A stretch of DNA of 64,000 nucleotides from Devosia chinhatensis (GTDB lineage: Bacteria; Pseudomonadota; Alphaproteobacteria; Rhizobiales; Devosiaceae). The stretch covers positions 1,860,001 to 1,924,000 of the forward strand of contig NZ_JZEY01000054.1 in assembly GCF_000969445.1 (NCBI RefSeq). The letters run 5' to 3'. Positions 55,985 through 64,000 of this stretch are shown here, piece after piece. Below the pieces are notes generated by a model. It saw only the letters and a program-made list of their open reading frames with translations, had not been told where the DNA came from and did not search any database. The translations under genes were made by a program, and so were the position numbers. How positions within the stretch are numbered: the first letter of the stretch is position 1; each line of letters begins with the position of its first letter.

Positions 55985-58321
55985 ATGGCCGATACTGCAC
56001 CCCTCCCCCGCCCTGTCGGCGGGCCGATCACCAGTCAATTGCGCCAGGGCCACCGCCCGGACTATCTGGCTGGGCTCAATGACGAGCAGCGCGATGCGGT
56101 GCTGACCACTGAGGGGCCGTTGCTGGTGCTTGCCGGTGCGGGCACCGGCAAGACTCGTGTTCTCACGACCCGCATTGCCCATATTCTCAATGAGCGGCTG
56201 GCCTGGGGCAGCCAGATCCTGGCGGTGACCTTTACCAACAAGGCCGCCAGCGAGATGAAAAAGCGCATCCACGAACAGGTGCCACTTCTCGATGGGCTGC
56301 CCTGGATGGGCACCTTCCACTCCATTTCAGCCCGCATCCTGCGCGCTCATGCCGAACTTGTGGACTTGCAATCCACCTTCACGATCCTCGATACCGACGA
56401 TCAGATCCGGCTGATCAAGCAATTGCTGGACGCTGAGAATATCGATGAGAAAAGATGGCCGGCGCGCCAGTTCGCCGGCATGCTCGATGCCTGGAAGAAC
56501 CGCGGTCTTTTGCCCAAGGATGTGCCATCGGCCGACAGCGCCTACTTCGCCAACGGCAAGGGCGGCAAGCTCTATTACGACTATCAGGCACGTCTCAAGG
56601 CGCTGAACGCCACAGACTTCGGCGACCTGCTGCTCGAATGCATTCGGCTCTTCCGCGAAAACCCCGATGTTCTGGCCGAGTATCACCGCAAGTTCAAATA
56701 CATGCTGGTAGACGAATATCAGGACAGCAACACAGCCCAATATCTCTGGCTTCGTCTGCTCGCGCAGGGCAAGCCCGCACCTGAGGCCAATATCTGCGTG
56801 GTCGGGGACGATGACCAGTCCATCTATGGCTGGCGCGGCGCCGAGGTGGACAATATCTTGCGCTTCGAGAGCGACTTTCCTGGCGCCAAAGTCATCAAGC
56901 TTGAGCGCAATTATCGGTCCACTGCCAATATCCTCAAGGCGGCCTCGACCGTGATTTCCCATAATGAAGGGCGCCTGGGCAAAACCCTGTTCACGGATGT
57001 GGCGGAGGCCGGCGAGCCGATTTCGTTCACGCAGGTCTACGATTCCGAAGAAGAGGCGCGCACGATCGGCGAGGAGATCGAGCAATATCAGCGTGCGGGC
57101 GAAACGCTCAATTCCATGGCCATCCTCGTGCGTGCATCCTTCCAGATGCGCGAACTCGAAGAACGCTTCATCACGCTTGGCCTCAATTATCGCGTTGTCG
57201 GCGGCCCGCGCTTTTATGAACGCAAGGAAATCCGCGACGCCCTGGCCTATCTGAGGCTTGTGGCCCAGCCCGCCGATGACCTCGCTTTCGAGCGCATCAT
57301 CAACGTACCAAAGCGCGGGCTAGGCGATTCCACGGTCAAGATGTTGATGGAAGCGGCCCGGCACCAGAACGTGCCTCTGCTTGCTGCCACCCGGATGATG
57401 ATCGAGACAGAAGAGCTCAAGCCCAAGCAGCGCTCCACCCTACGCAGCCTTGTCTCGCAATTCGACAACTGGGCCTATAGCGGAGAAAACCTTCCCCCCT
57501 ATCAGCTGGTCGAGCAGATCCTGGAAGAGAGCGGCTACATGGACATGCTGACGGCCGACAAGTCGGCTGAGTCTCAAGGTCGCAAGGAAAACCTCAAGGA
57601 ACTCAGTCGCTCCATGGAGGATTTCGAAACCCTGGGCGGTTTCCTCGAACACATCTCTCTGGTGATGGATCGAGACAATGCCGATGCCAGCGACGCTGTG
57701 ACGATCATGACCCTGCATTCCGCCAAGGGGCTTGAGTTCAACACCGTCTTCCTGACCGGTTGGGAAGAAGGGACCTTTCCCAGCCAGCGCACCATGGATG
57801 AAAGTGGCCGCGCCGGTCTCGAGGAGGAGCGACGCCTTGCCTATGTCGGGATCACCCGCGGCCGCAAACGTGTGCGCATTTCCGCTGCGCAGAACCGACG
57901 CATTCACGGTCTGTGGCAATCGGCCATGCCCTCCCGCTTTATCGACGAGCTGCCGCCCGATGCCGTCACCGTCACCGACCGCGGCTCGGCCTATGGTGGC
58001 TATGGCTATGGTGGTGGCGCTACCAGCCGCTTCAACAAGGCCGATCCCTTCGAAAGCGTCTACGACACTCCCGGCTGGCAACGAGCCCGCGCCAACCAGT
58101 CGACGCGCAAGGGCGGCGGCCCTCTCACCATCGAGGGTGAACTCGTGGCCCGGTCGGTGGATCTGGGCGGCCAGTCCAGTGGCTATGCCTTGGGCGACCG
58201 CGTCTTCCATCTCAAGTTCGGCTATGGCGAAGTCATGAGTATTGAGGGCAACAAGCTCACCATCGATTTCGAAAAGGCGGGCACCAAGAAGGTTCTGGAG
58301 AGCTTTATCAACAAGGGCTGA
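55985..58321 (+). CDS. uvrD: UvrD/PcrA-type DNA helicase
   Basis: A 778-residue SF1A helicase. Motif I GAGTGKT lies near residue 52, motif Ia TFTNKAASEMK, motif II VDEYQD, motif III VGDDDQSIYGWRGA, motif IV ERNYRST, motif V TLHSAKGLEF, and motif VI YVGITRGRK. The C-terminal tail carries a PcrA-like Tudor domain (RVFHLKFGYGEVMSIEGNKLTIDF). It acts in nucleotide excision and mismatch repair. I saw no LexA box upstream. It is divergent from the AsmA gene. Confidence 0.96.
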   Translation: MADTAPLPRPVGGPITSQLRQGHRPDYLAGLNDEQRDAVLTTEGPLLVLAGAGTGKTRVLTTRIAHILNERLAWGSQILAVTFTNKAASEMKKRIHEQVPLLDGLPWMGTFHSISARILRAHAELVDLQSTFTILDTDDQIRLIKQLLDAENIDEKRWPARQFAGMLDAWKNRGLLPKDVPSADSAYFANGKGGKLYYDYQARLKALNATDFGDLLLECIRLFRENPDVLAEYHRKFKYMLVDEYQDSNTAQYLWLRLLAQGKPAPEANICVVGDDDQSIYGWRGAEVDNILRFESDFPGAKVIKLERNYRSTANILKAASTVISHNEGRLGKTLFTDVAEAGEPISFTQVYDSEEEARTIGEEIEQYQRAGETLNSMAILVRASFQMRELEERFITLGLNYRVVGGPRFYERKEIRDALAYLRLVAQPADDLAFERIINVPKRGLGDSTVKMLMEAARHQNVPLLAATRMMIETEELKPKQRSTLRSLVSQFDNWAYSGENLPPYQLVEQILEESGYMDMLTADKSAESQGRKENLKELSRSMEDFETLGGFLEHISLVMDRDNADASDAVTIMTLHSAKGLEFNTVFLTGWEEGTFPSQRTMDESGRAGLEEERRLAYVGITRGRKRVRISAAQNRRIHGLWQSAMPSRFIDELPPDAVTVTDRGSAYGGYGYGGGATSRFNKADPFESVYDTPGWQRARANQSTRKGGGPLTIEGELVARSVDLGGQSSGYALGDRVFHLKFGYGEVMSIEGNKLTIDFEKAGTKKVLESFINKG

Positions 58322-58386
58322 CTTCGGAAGTCTTGTAGCGTAGCGCCGGCACACCATGTCTTGGCAACTCACAGAGGAGCGAGACC

Positions 58387-58704
58387 ATGATCATTTCCAC
58401 CACGCCTACTCTCGAAGGCCGCCCTATCCGGGACTATCTCGGCATCGCGACCGGAGAAGTCATCGTTGGCGCCAATATCTTCAAGGACTTGTTTGCTGGG
58501 GTACGCGACATCGTCGGTGGACGGGCGGGTGCCTATGAATCGACACTACGAGATGCGCGTCGCGAAGCCTTTCGCGAACTCTCTGACGAAGCCCGCCGCA
58601 TGGGTGCGGACGCCGTCGTTGGCGTGGACATCGATTATGAAGTTGTTGGACAGGGTGGCTCCATGCTGATGGTCTCTGTCTCGGGCACAGCGGTTAGGCT
58701 CTAG
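58387..58704 (+). CDS. YbjQ family (UPF0145) protein
   Basis: A 105-residue protein with [37 protein letters not shown] in the first half and [17 protein letters not shown] in the second, the family signature. A strong GAGGAG ribosome site precedes the ATG. The fold is related to heavy-metal-binding domains, but the function is unknown. It follows uvrD by 65 bases. Confidence 0.92.
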   Translation: MIISTTPTLEGRPIRDYLGIATGEVIVGANIFKDLFAGVRDIVGGRAGAYESTLRDARREAFRELSDEARRMGADAVVGVDIDYEVVGQGGSMLMVSVSGTAVRL

Positions 58705-58765
58705 CCACCATTGACTGGCGCCCCCACCTGCCGCATTGAAGGCGCCATCCAGTCGAGGTTGCCAG

Positions 58766-59635
58766 ATGTCCGTAGACCAGCTTTCCGTGTCCCTCTCCAA
58801 GGACCAGGCCTATGCGCTGGTCGACGCCGTTTCAGAGCGCGATGACCTGGCGCTGACCGCGTCTGCGCACGAGATCGAGGAAACCGGCGAATGGGTTTTC
58901 GAGGCCACCTGCGATAGCCCGCCGGACATGGACGGCTTTTCTGCGCTTGCTCGTCAGGTTCTCGGAGGCGACGTCACGTTCTCAGTCGAGGCGATCGATC
59001 CGGAAGTCAATTGGGTCGCCAAGTCGCTTGAAGGCCTGGCGCCCGTCATCGCAGGCGGCTTTTACGTCTACGGTAGCCATTCGACAGACGCTATTCCCGA
59101 AGGCTTGACCCCGATGCGCATCGAGGCCGCCCAGGCCTTCGGCACCGGCCACCACGAAACAACTACCGGATGCCTCGAAGCCATTGAGATGATTCTGCGC
59201 AGGCGGACGCCCCGTCGCATGATCGATATCGGAACCGGCACGGGCGTCCTGGCAATCGCTCTGGCCAAGCGTGTCGAGGCCAGGATTTTGGCGACAGACA
59301 TCGATCCCATCGCGGTCACCACGACGATTGAAAATGCGCGCGACAACAATGTAGCTGAGCAGATCCATTCCATTGAGGCCACGGGCCTCGACCATCCCGA
59401 AATTGTCGACGGGGCGCCCTACGATCTCATCGTTGCCAATATCCTGGCCGGGCCCTTGACCGACCTGGCACCCGGCATGGGCCAGATTGCCGACAGTTCG
59501 GGTATCGCAATCCTCTCAGGCATTCTGAACACTCAGGCAGACGGGGTAATTGCCGCCTATGAGGCTGCAGGCTTTAGCCTTGTGGAGCATCTCAAGCGCA
59601 AAGACTGGACAACACTGGTCCTGCGCAAGCACTAA
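58766..59635 (+). CDS. prmA: Ribosomal protein L11 methyltransferase
   Basis: A 289-residue SAM-dependent enzyme that trimethylates L11. The motif I sequence DIGTGTGVLAIALAKRV lies near residue 158, FGTGHHETT and the NILAGPL motif (Asn-x-Leu-Ala) near residue 233. The N-terminal domain that binds L11 is shortened and diverged but present. The ATG at 58766 follows AGGTTG; the longer frame from 58736 is not supported. Confidence 0.93.
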   Translation: MSVDQLSVSLSKDQAYALVDAVSERDDLALTASAHEIEETGEWVFEATCDSPPDMDGFSALARQVLGGDVTFSVEAIDPEVNWVAKSLEGLAPVIAGGFYVYGSHSTDAIPEGLTPMRIEAAQAFGTGHHETTTGCLEAIEMILRRRTPRRMIDIGTGTGVLAIALAKRVEARILATDIDPIAVTTTIENARDNNVAEQIHSIEATGLDHPEIVDGAPYDLIVANILAGPLTDLAPGMGQIADSSGIAILSGILNTQADGVIAAYEAAGFSLVEHLKRKDWTTLVLRKH

Positions 59636-59709
59636 CGCGCCAGTTCACTTGATGTCTGGAAAGTGCGCCCTTCCCGCGATGAAGATTGCGGTCAGAACAA
59701 ACCTACCCC

Positions 59710-59744
59710 CAAAAAGCAAAATCCCCGAAGCTGGCTTCGGGGAT
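59710..59744 (-). terminator. Intrinsic terminator after small ORF
   Basis: ATCCCCGAAGC-CA-GCTTCGGGGAT (11-bp perfect stem) is followed by TTTTGCTTTTT on the minus strand. It lies 33 bases after the 43-residue ORF, supporting transcription of that ORF. Confidence 0.8.
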
Positions 59745-59776
59745 CGGCTTGGATCAGCGTTGCAGAGGCAGCAGCC

Positions 59777-59908
59777 TTAGGGGCGCTTGGTAACCGCGCC
59801 AATCAGCTGATGCTGCATGCGGTAGCTGACCTGACGGGAGGCTTCACGACCGCGGGCGTCGATCAGACCTCCCAGTGCAGTGCGGAAACCATTCTTGCTC
59901 TCAGTCAT
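59777..59908 (-). CDS. Small protein (43 aa)
   Basis: Not previously obvious because of its size. ATG with GGAG 6 bases upstream; the peptide starts MTESKNGFRTALGGLIDARG and ends IGAVTKRP. It is basic and helical, and its third codon positions are about two-thirds G or C. A strong minus-strand terminator follows. This accounts for part of the 620-base gap after prmA. No family recognised; small regulatory proteins of this type occur in rhizobia. Confidence 0.6.
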   Translation of the reverse strand: MTESKNGFRTALGGLIDARGREASRQVSYRMQHQLIGAVTKRP

Positions 59909-60025
59909 CTTCTACTCCATGCGTCGAGGGTCTATTACCCTTGGACATGTTCTATCTAGCCTGTTCGCACCGGCCCGGTTAGCCCTTTGCGAACAAGCCA
60001 GCCATGACGAATGCGCAAGGCGCAG

Positions 60026-60148
60026 TTAACGGGCGTTCACCTTGTTCTCCTGGGCTGAGTGTAGCCAGTGAACTGGGTGAGGAAGAGCACTTCCTACCTC
60101 CACGATCGGATCAGCATGACACTGGACGAATTCGCGTGCCTTACTCAT
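60026..60148 (-). CDS. Possible small protein (40 aa)
   Basis: ATG with GGGAGAGAAAA before it; the peptide begins MSKAREFVQCHADPIVEVGS. Third-position GC is only about half, below neighbours, so coding status is uncertain. It lies upstream of the 43-residue ORF on the same strand, with an 8-base inverted repeat (TGTTCGCA/TGCGAACA) between them at 59962-59995. Confidence 0.35.
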   Translation of the reverse strand: MSKAREFVQCHADPIVEVGSALPHPVHWLHSAQENKVNAR

Positions 60149-60256
60149 TTTTCTCTCCCGTCCGCGATGTGTAAGATAGTGTCCGATGCCTCGGCCAAAA
60201 TCGCCGATCCGACAAACCAACCATGACCGGAGCGCACTCCGGCGCCAAGGATAGAC

Positions 60257-62077
60257 ATGACCGCCTCCCCTTTTCCGCCCGCCCAATTCCAGTCCTTTGA
60301 GGAAAAGGCCGATCCGGCACAGGTCGCGCCGCGTCTAGCCGCTCTGCGGAAGGCGATGGTCGAGGCCGATATCGACGCCTTCCTGATTCCGCGCGCTGAC
60401 GCGCATCGAGGCGAATCGGTCCCGCCCAGCGAGGCCAGGCTGGCCTATGTCACTGGATTTACCGGCTCGGCGGGCATGGCCATTGTCGGCACGGAGAAAG
60501 CGGCGCTGTTCGTTGACAGTCGCTATACCCTTCAGGCGCCTGCCCAAACGGATGTCACCCGGGTCGATGTCATCGAAGTTCAGGGCGGTATAAGCGCGGA
60601 GATAAATCGGTATGTGAGGGCCGGCGGCAGACTAGCCTATGACCCCTGGCTGCATACGCCGGCCGAACTCCGCGATCTCGCCGACAAGCTTGCGGGTCAT
60701 GCAGAGGTCGTGCCACATGCCAATCTCGTCGACCTTGTCTGGCAGGATCGCCCTGCCCCCCCCTTGAGCCCCGTCGAGTTCCTGGGGCACAACCGGTCCG
60801 GTCGCACCGCACAGGACAAGATCGCCTATATGCGCGATGTCCTTGTCGCCGAAGGTGCTGATGCGGTTGCGCTCACGCTCCCGGAATCGATCTGCTGGCT
60901 GTTCAACATGCGTGGGCGCGATGTGCCCAATACGCCTCTTGTTCTGGGTTTTGCCATTGTGCCGGTGACCGGCCAGCCCATTCTCTACCTCGATGCAGCC
61001 AAGATCACGCCGGAGCTGCTCAAGGGGCTGGATGGCGTCGCTGACATCGCCGCGACATCCGATCTGGACCAGGCCTTGGCGGCCTTGGGCAAAGCCGGCA
61101 AAGCCGTGATCGTCGACCCGCAATCAGCGCCGGCAGCCATTGCCGCAAGGCTCAAGGACAGCGGCGCACGCGTAATCGAAAAGCGCGATCCCGTTCTTGG
61201 CCCCAAATCCCGCAAGAACGACGTCGAACTCTCCGGCATGCGCGAAGCGCACCGGCTGGACGGTATCGCCATGGCGAAGTTCCTGTCCTGGTTCGACGAA
61301 GAGGCTTCGAAGGGAGAATTGACCGAGATCGGTATCGTCACCGCGCTCGAGGCGTTCCGTCGAGAGGAGGCCACCTGCATCGACGCCAGCTTTGACACCA
61401 TTTCCGGTGCCGGCCCGAACGGCGCCATAGTCCATTACCGCGTGACCACTGGAACCGATCGACGGCTTGCCGCCGGCGAGCTGATGCTGGTCGACAGCGG
61501 TGCACAATACCTGTCCGGGACCACCGATATCACGCGCACGCTTTTTACCGGCGCAGCCAGCGCCGAACAGAAGGATCGCTATACGCGCGTCCTGAAGGGA
61601 ATGATTGCCATTTCAATGGCGCGTTTCCCAAAGGGCACAACCGGCGCGCAGATCGACATTCTGGCCCGCCAGTTTCTCTGGCAGTCTGGTATCACCTACA
61701 ATCACGGCACCGGCCACGGAGTCGGCGCCTTTCTGGGCGTCCATGAGGGCCCGGTCGGTATCGCACCGCGCTATACCACCCCGCTCGAAGTTGGAAATGT
61801 GCTCTCCAACGAACCAGGGTATTACAAGGCGGGCGAATACGGCATCCGCATTGAGAACCTGGTGGTCGTGCGGGATGCCGAGCAGTTTCCAGGCTATCTC
61901 GATTTCGAGACGATCACACTGGCGCCCATCGACACAAGGCTGATCGATATGGACTTGCTATCGCAAGACGAGCGAAATTGGCTCAACGGCTTTCACGCGC
62001 GCGTCCTCGCCGAGATCGGGCCGCTGGTCGATGGCAAGGTCAAGGACTGGCTGACCCGCGCCACTGCTGCCATCTAA
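60257..62077 (+). CDS. Aminopeptidase P family protein (M24B, Xaa-Pro)
   Basis: A 606-residue metallopeptidase with three domains, as in eukaryote-like aminopeptidase P: two creatinase-like N-terminal domains and a C-terminal pita-bread domain. Metal ligands appear in DSGAQYLSGTTDITRTLF, GTGHGVGAFLGVHEGP, and SNEPGYYKAGEYGIRIENL. It removes N-terminal residues before Pro. GGATAG lies just before the ATG. It is preceded by the small-ORF region and followed by a hairpin. Confidence 0.94.
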   Translation: MTASPFPPAQFQSFEEKADPAQVAPRLAALRKAMVEADIDAFLIPRADAHRGESVPPSEARLAYVTGFTGSAGMAIVGTEKAALFVDSRYTLQAPAQTDVTRVDVIEVQGGISAEINRYVRAGGRLAYDPWLHTPAELRDLADKLAGHAEVVPHANLVDLVWQDRPAPPLSPVEFLGHNRSGRTAQDKIAYMRDVLVAEGADAVALTLPESICWLFNMRGRDVPNTPLVLGFAIVPVTGQPILYLDAAKITPELLKGLDGVADIAATSDLDQALAALGKAGKAVIVDPQSAPAAIAARLKDSGARVIEKRDPVLGPKSRKNDVELSGMREAHRLDGIAMAKFLSWFDEEASKGELTEIGIVTALEAFRREEATCIDASFDTISGAGPNGAIVHYRVTTGTDRRLAAGELMLVDSGAQYLSGTTDITRTLFTGAASAEQKDRYTRVLKGMIAISMARFPKGTTGAQIDILARQFLWQSGITYNHGTGHGVGAFLGVHEGPVGIAPRYTTPLEVGNVLSNEPGYYKAGEYGIRIENLVVVRDAEQFPGYLDFETITLAPIDTRLIDMDLLSQDERNWLNGFHARVLAEIGPLVDGKVKDWLTRATAAI

Positions 62078-62098
62078 ATGCGCGAACTGTAACCAGAC

Positions 62099-62128
62099 GA
62101 GGGGCGCCATGCGCCCCTCTCAATTTTA
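62099..62128. terminator. Terminator between convergent genes
   Basis: GAGGGGCGC-CAT-GCGCCCCTC forms a perfect 9-bp hairpin with a weak T-rich stretch on the plus side. It serves the M24 gene and perhaps the convergent exported protein gene. Confidence 0.65.
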
Positions 62129-62599
62129 CTCGCCGAGCGTGGAGGCGAAGATGTCGCTCAGCCGATAGGGATATTCTCCCTCTTCGGAAACCACGTCGTC
62201 GATTTTCCAGCCATCGTCCTCCAGCACCAGCTCATAGGTGAGGAAGGTGGGTCGATCGAAGTTTTCGAAGCTGACGTCAACCACGGCGCTATCGCCATCG
62301 ACCTCTGCTTCTCCAATCTCGAGGTTCGACAGCTGGTAATCCTGACCATCGATATAGGGATCGAAGCTGAGGGCACCCATTTCCCCCTCCGGCGTGCTTT
62401 CCGCATCAGCCTCGTAGAGCGCGTTTAGCCGCGCCGAGCGGAACAGACTTTCGTCGTCGACAAAATCGTCTGTGAAATAAGGCTCGTAGAATGCCTCGAG
62501 CAAAGCCTCGGGAGAATCGTAGCCTTGTGCCCATGCCAGGCTCGACATGGCGAGGACACATCCGGCCGCCAGTGCTATCAGACGCAATCGCGCCTCCAT
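62126..62599 (-). CDS. Exported hypothetical protein (DUF3828-like)
   Basis: A 157-residue protein with a signal peptide ending AWA (about residue 24). The mature part begins QGYDSPEALLEAFYEPYF and later has VDVSFENFDRPTFLTYELVLEDDGWKIDDVVSEEG, like DUF3828 and related NTF2-like domains. It starts 3 bases after the frameshifted gene upstream and may be made with it. It is acidic and probably periplasmic; the function is unknown. Confidence 0.72.
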   Translation of the reverse strand: MEARLRLIALAAGCVLAMSSLAWAQGYDSPEALLEAFYEPYFTDDFVDDESLFRSARLNALYEADAESTPEGEMGALSFDPYIDGQDYQLSNLEIGEAEVDGDSAVVDVSFENFDRPTFLTYELVLEDDGWKIDDVVSEEGEYPYRLSDIFASTLGE

Positions 62600-62602
62600 T
62601 GT

Positions 62603-63873
62603 TCAGTTGAACCAAACGATAAAATTAGGCCAGTTTTCGCCGAAGACAGAATTGCCGGCTTCAAAGCTGCTCTCGTCTGCCGCGGGTCCGTCCCGAAGGA
62701 ACGGCAAGGCACCTTGCCCGGTGAGAAGAAGCACGATGTCCGTCTCCATCGCCGTCTCAAAATAAGCTTTGAGGCTGATGCCCTGCTCGAAGCGCCAATG
62801 CGGCACCAGCAAGTCGCCTGCGAGCAGCAGATCGACAGTGTCGAGCGTACTCATCCACGCGTCGACCACTTCCTGCGTTACTTCGACTTGGGGAAAGATC
62901 GAGGTCTGTTTGGGAGAGGGCACGAGTTCACGATTGTCATCGGTTTCCGCAAGGATGGCGTCCCAATTTTGCCGCGACAGGGCGGTCACCATCCTCATGC
63001 GTTCGAGGACACCGGCGAGACGCCGTGCATCGACTACCGGAAAACTGGCCTCATGAATGGCTGCGATCATGTCTGCCAGCAAGGCATCACTTTCACGGTC
63101 CAGAAAAAGAGAACCGCTGCTGCTCGCGAAATCCTGCATTGGCAAGCCAGCCTTGGGAAAAACTCGATGCAGGACCGCGTCGTAGAACTGGCTGAAATCG
63201 TGCGACAACATAAAGTCGAACGGGATCGCGGCCACCTGCGAATAGCCTGCCAACCAGATCGCGTCCGCCCTGTCGAAGCCTATGCTGAGGTCGAGCGTCG
63301 CGGTCTTGCCCTTCGTTTTGTCCCTTGGGGCGAGAGCATCGAAATCCTGCAGGTCGCGCAGCAGCAAAGCCAGCGTCTCGGATTCGTCTGCTTCGCCATC
63401 CCCATCCAGATCGACACGCACCCGCAGGGGATCGATGAGAACGACATAATCATCCGCTGCCGCAGCAAGTTCGAAGCCCTCGCCGGCACGATCGAGATCA
63501 GCCACGAAGGTGGCCAGGATCGTCCGTAACCCGTCATAAGTGAGCGGTTCCGGATCGGCATTGCCGGAGGTGCGAGGTGTCAGGTCGCTCTCGAGACCGA
63601 GGAACATCGCCGCCGCCGAGCTTTGAGGGGCAGTCGCACCATGACGGTAAAGCGAGCGGGCCAGTGTCTGGTAGCCATCGATGAGATCGATCAGGCCGAG
63701 ACCGAAGCAGGCATCTGCATGAAGCTCGGCGCAGCGATCCTCATAGTAGCCGCGCTCTGCCACAGCCTGGCCGGAATAGAGCAAATCCGGCAGCCGATCT
63801 CCAGCTTCACTCGCCGTGCCGCACCCGATACAGCCAATACCACGCCTAATATCGCAGCGAAAAATCGTTTCAT
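62603..63873 (-). pseudogene. Exported hypothetical protein with apparent frameshift in the signal-peptide region
   Basis: A good start (ATG at 63873 after GGGGAGAGGGCG) encodes a signal peptide MKRFFAAILGVVLAVSGAA. The mature protein, GTASEAGDRLPDLLYSGQ onward, continues in another frame, so one base appears missing near 63816-63824. The downstream frame is open for about 405 residues and includes a DLDGDGEADESE EF-hand-like loop near the middle. If the sequence is right the gene is broken, or is read from a TTG at 63784 without export. If a base was lost in sequencing, it is an intact periplasmic protein. No family recognised. Confidence 0.65.
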
Positions 63874-63892
63874 CGCCCTCTCCCCGCGTGTT

Positions 63893-64000
63893 CTAGCGGC
63901 CGACGCGCTCGAACCATTCGTCCTCGGTGATCACTTCGATACCCAGCTCCTGAGCGGTCTTGAGTTTGGAGCCTGCACCCGGACCGGCCACGAGAATATC
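63893..64000 (-). CDS. ligA: NAD-dependent DNA ligase, C-terminal end
   Basis: The last 35 residues of a protein running off the window. [20 protein letters not shown] followed by [14 protein letters not shown] is the end of the BRCT domain of LigA, which seals nicks using NAD. It lies 19 bases upstream of the frameshifted exported gene on the same strand. Confidence 0.88.
   Translation of the reverse strand, partial: DILVAGPGAGSKLKTAQELGIEVITEDEWFERVGR

Overview
The window is a GC-rich chromosomal segment from an alphaproteobacterium, most likely order Hyphomicrobiales and possibly Devosiaceae. The reasons are a circularly permuted two-piece tmRNA gene followed by an alpha-type SspB adaptor, a folA-hflK-hflC run, a PiT phosphate transporter with a Pho-box-like site at its start codon, small RHH_4, DUF3606 and TM2 proteins, and an ilvB leader peptide of the rhizobial kind. 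I see no insertion sequence, prophage, CRISPR array or rRNA operon. Genus placement is inference from gene content only.

Layout. 1-4.9 kb: 3' part of a family 4 alpha-galactosidase divergent from an AraC regulator, then an MFS transporter, an LpxH-like phosphoesterase and a periplasmic NagZ-type GH3 enzyme. 4.9-7.9 kb: a probable sRNA with its own terminator, acetyl-CoA synthetase and a GNAT enzyme. 8-12.8 kb: a flippase/FemAB pair, a TerC protein, an exported intradiol dioxygenase and a DUF3606 protein. 12.9-17.8 kb: tRNA-Lys, a small TTG-start gene with a candidate sRNA beside its 5' end, an aminotransferase, an EEP hydrolase, a GNAT enzyme and leuA. 18.3-21.4 kb: a three-gene outer-membrane cluster (TbpB-like surface lipoprotein, Slam-like translocon, third beta-barrel), the most interesting accessory system here. 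21.4-31.2 kb: phzF/UPF0303/GFA operon, NUDIX, ilvC with an upstream TetR gene and a perfect palindromic operator, pepT, small membrane proteins, an esterase and an OYE divergent across a perfect 36-bp inverted repeat. 31.2-37.6 kb: kup, a flavin reductase, pdxJ, ilvN, and ilvB with a full attenuation leader. 37.6-45.1 kb: PiT transporter, NUDIX, cold-shock protein, lipoprotein, DUF423, MATE pump, miaA and serB back to back, and a cysteine-cluster protein. 45.2-52 kb: thyA, MazG-like, DUF4424, GNAT, folA, hflKC, ssrA, sspB, RHH protein. 52-64 kb: a large AsmA-like protein, UvrD helicase, YbjQ, PrmA, two small ORFs, an M24 aminopeptidase, an exported protein pair of which one has an apparent frameshift in its signal peptide, and the C-terminal end of ligA.

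How parts work together. ilvB, ilvN, ilvC and leuA supply branched-chain amino acid synthesis, with ilvB apparently controlled by transcription attenuation and ilvC possibly linked to a TetR switch. thyA, folA and the MazG-like enzyme form a thymidylate/nucleotide group. hflKC, ssrA and sspB form a protein quality-control block: membrane protease modulation, ribosome rescue tagging, and delivery of tagged proteins to ClpXP. Several convergent genes overlap at their 3' ends, so the chromosome is compactly packed.
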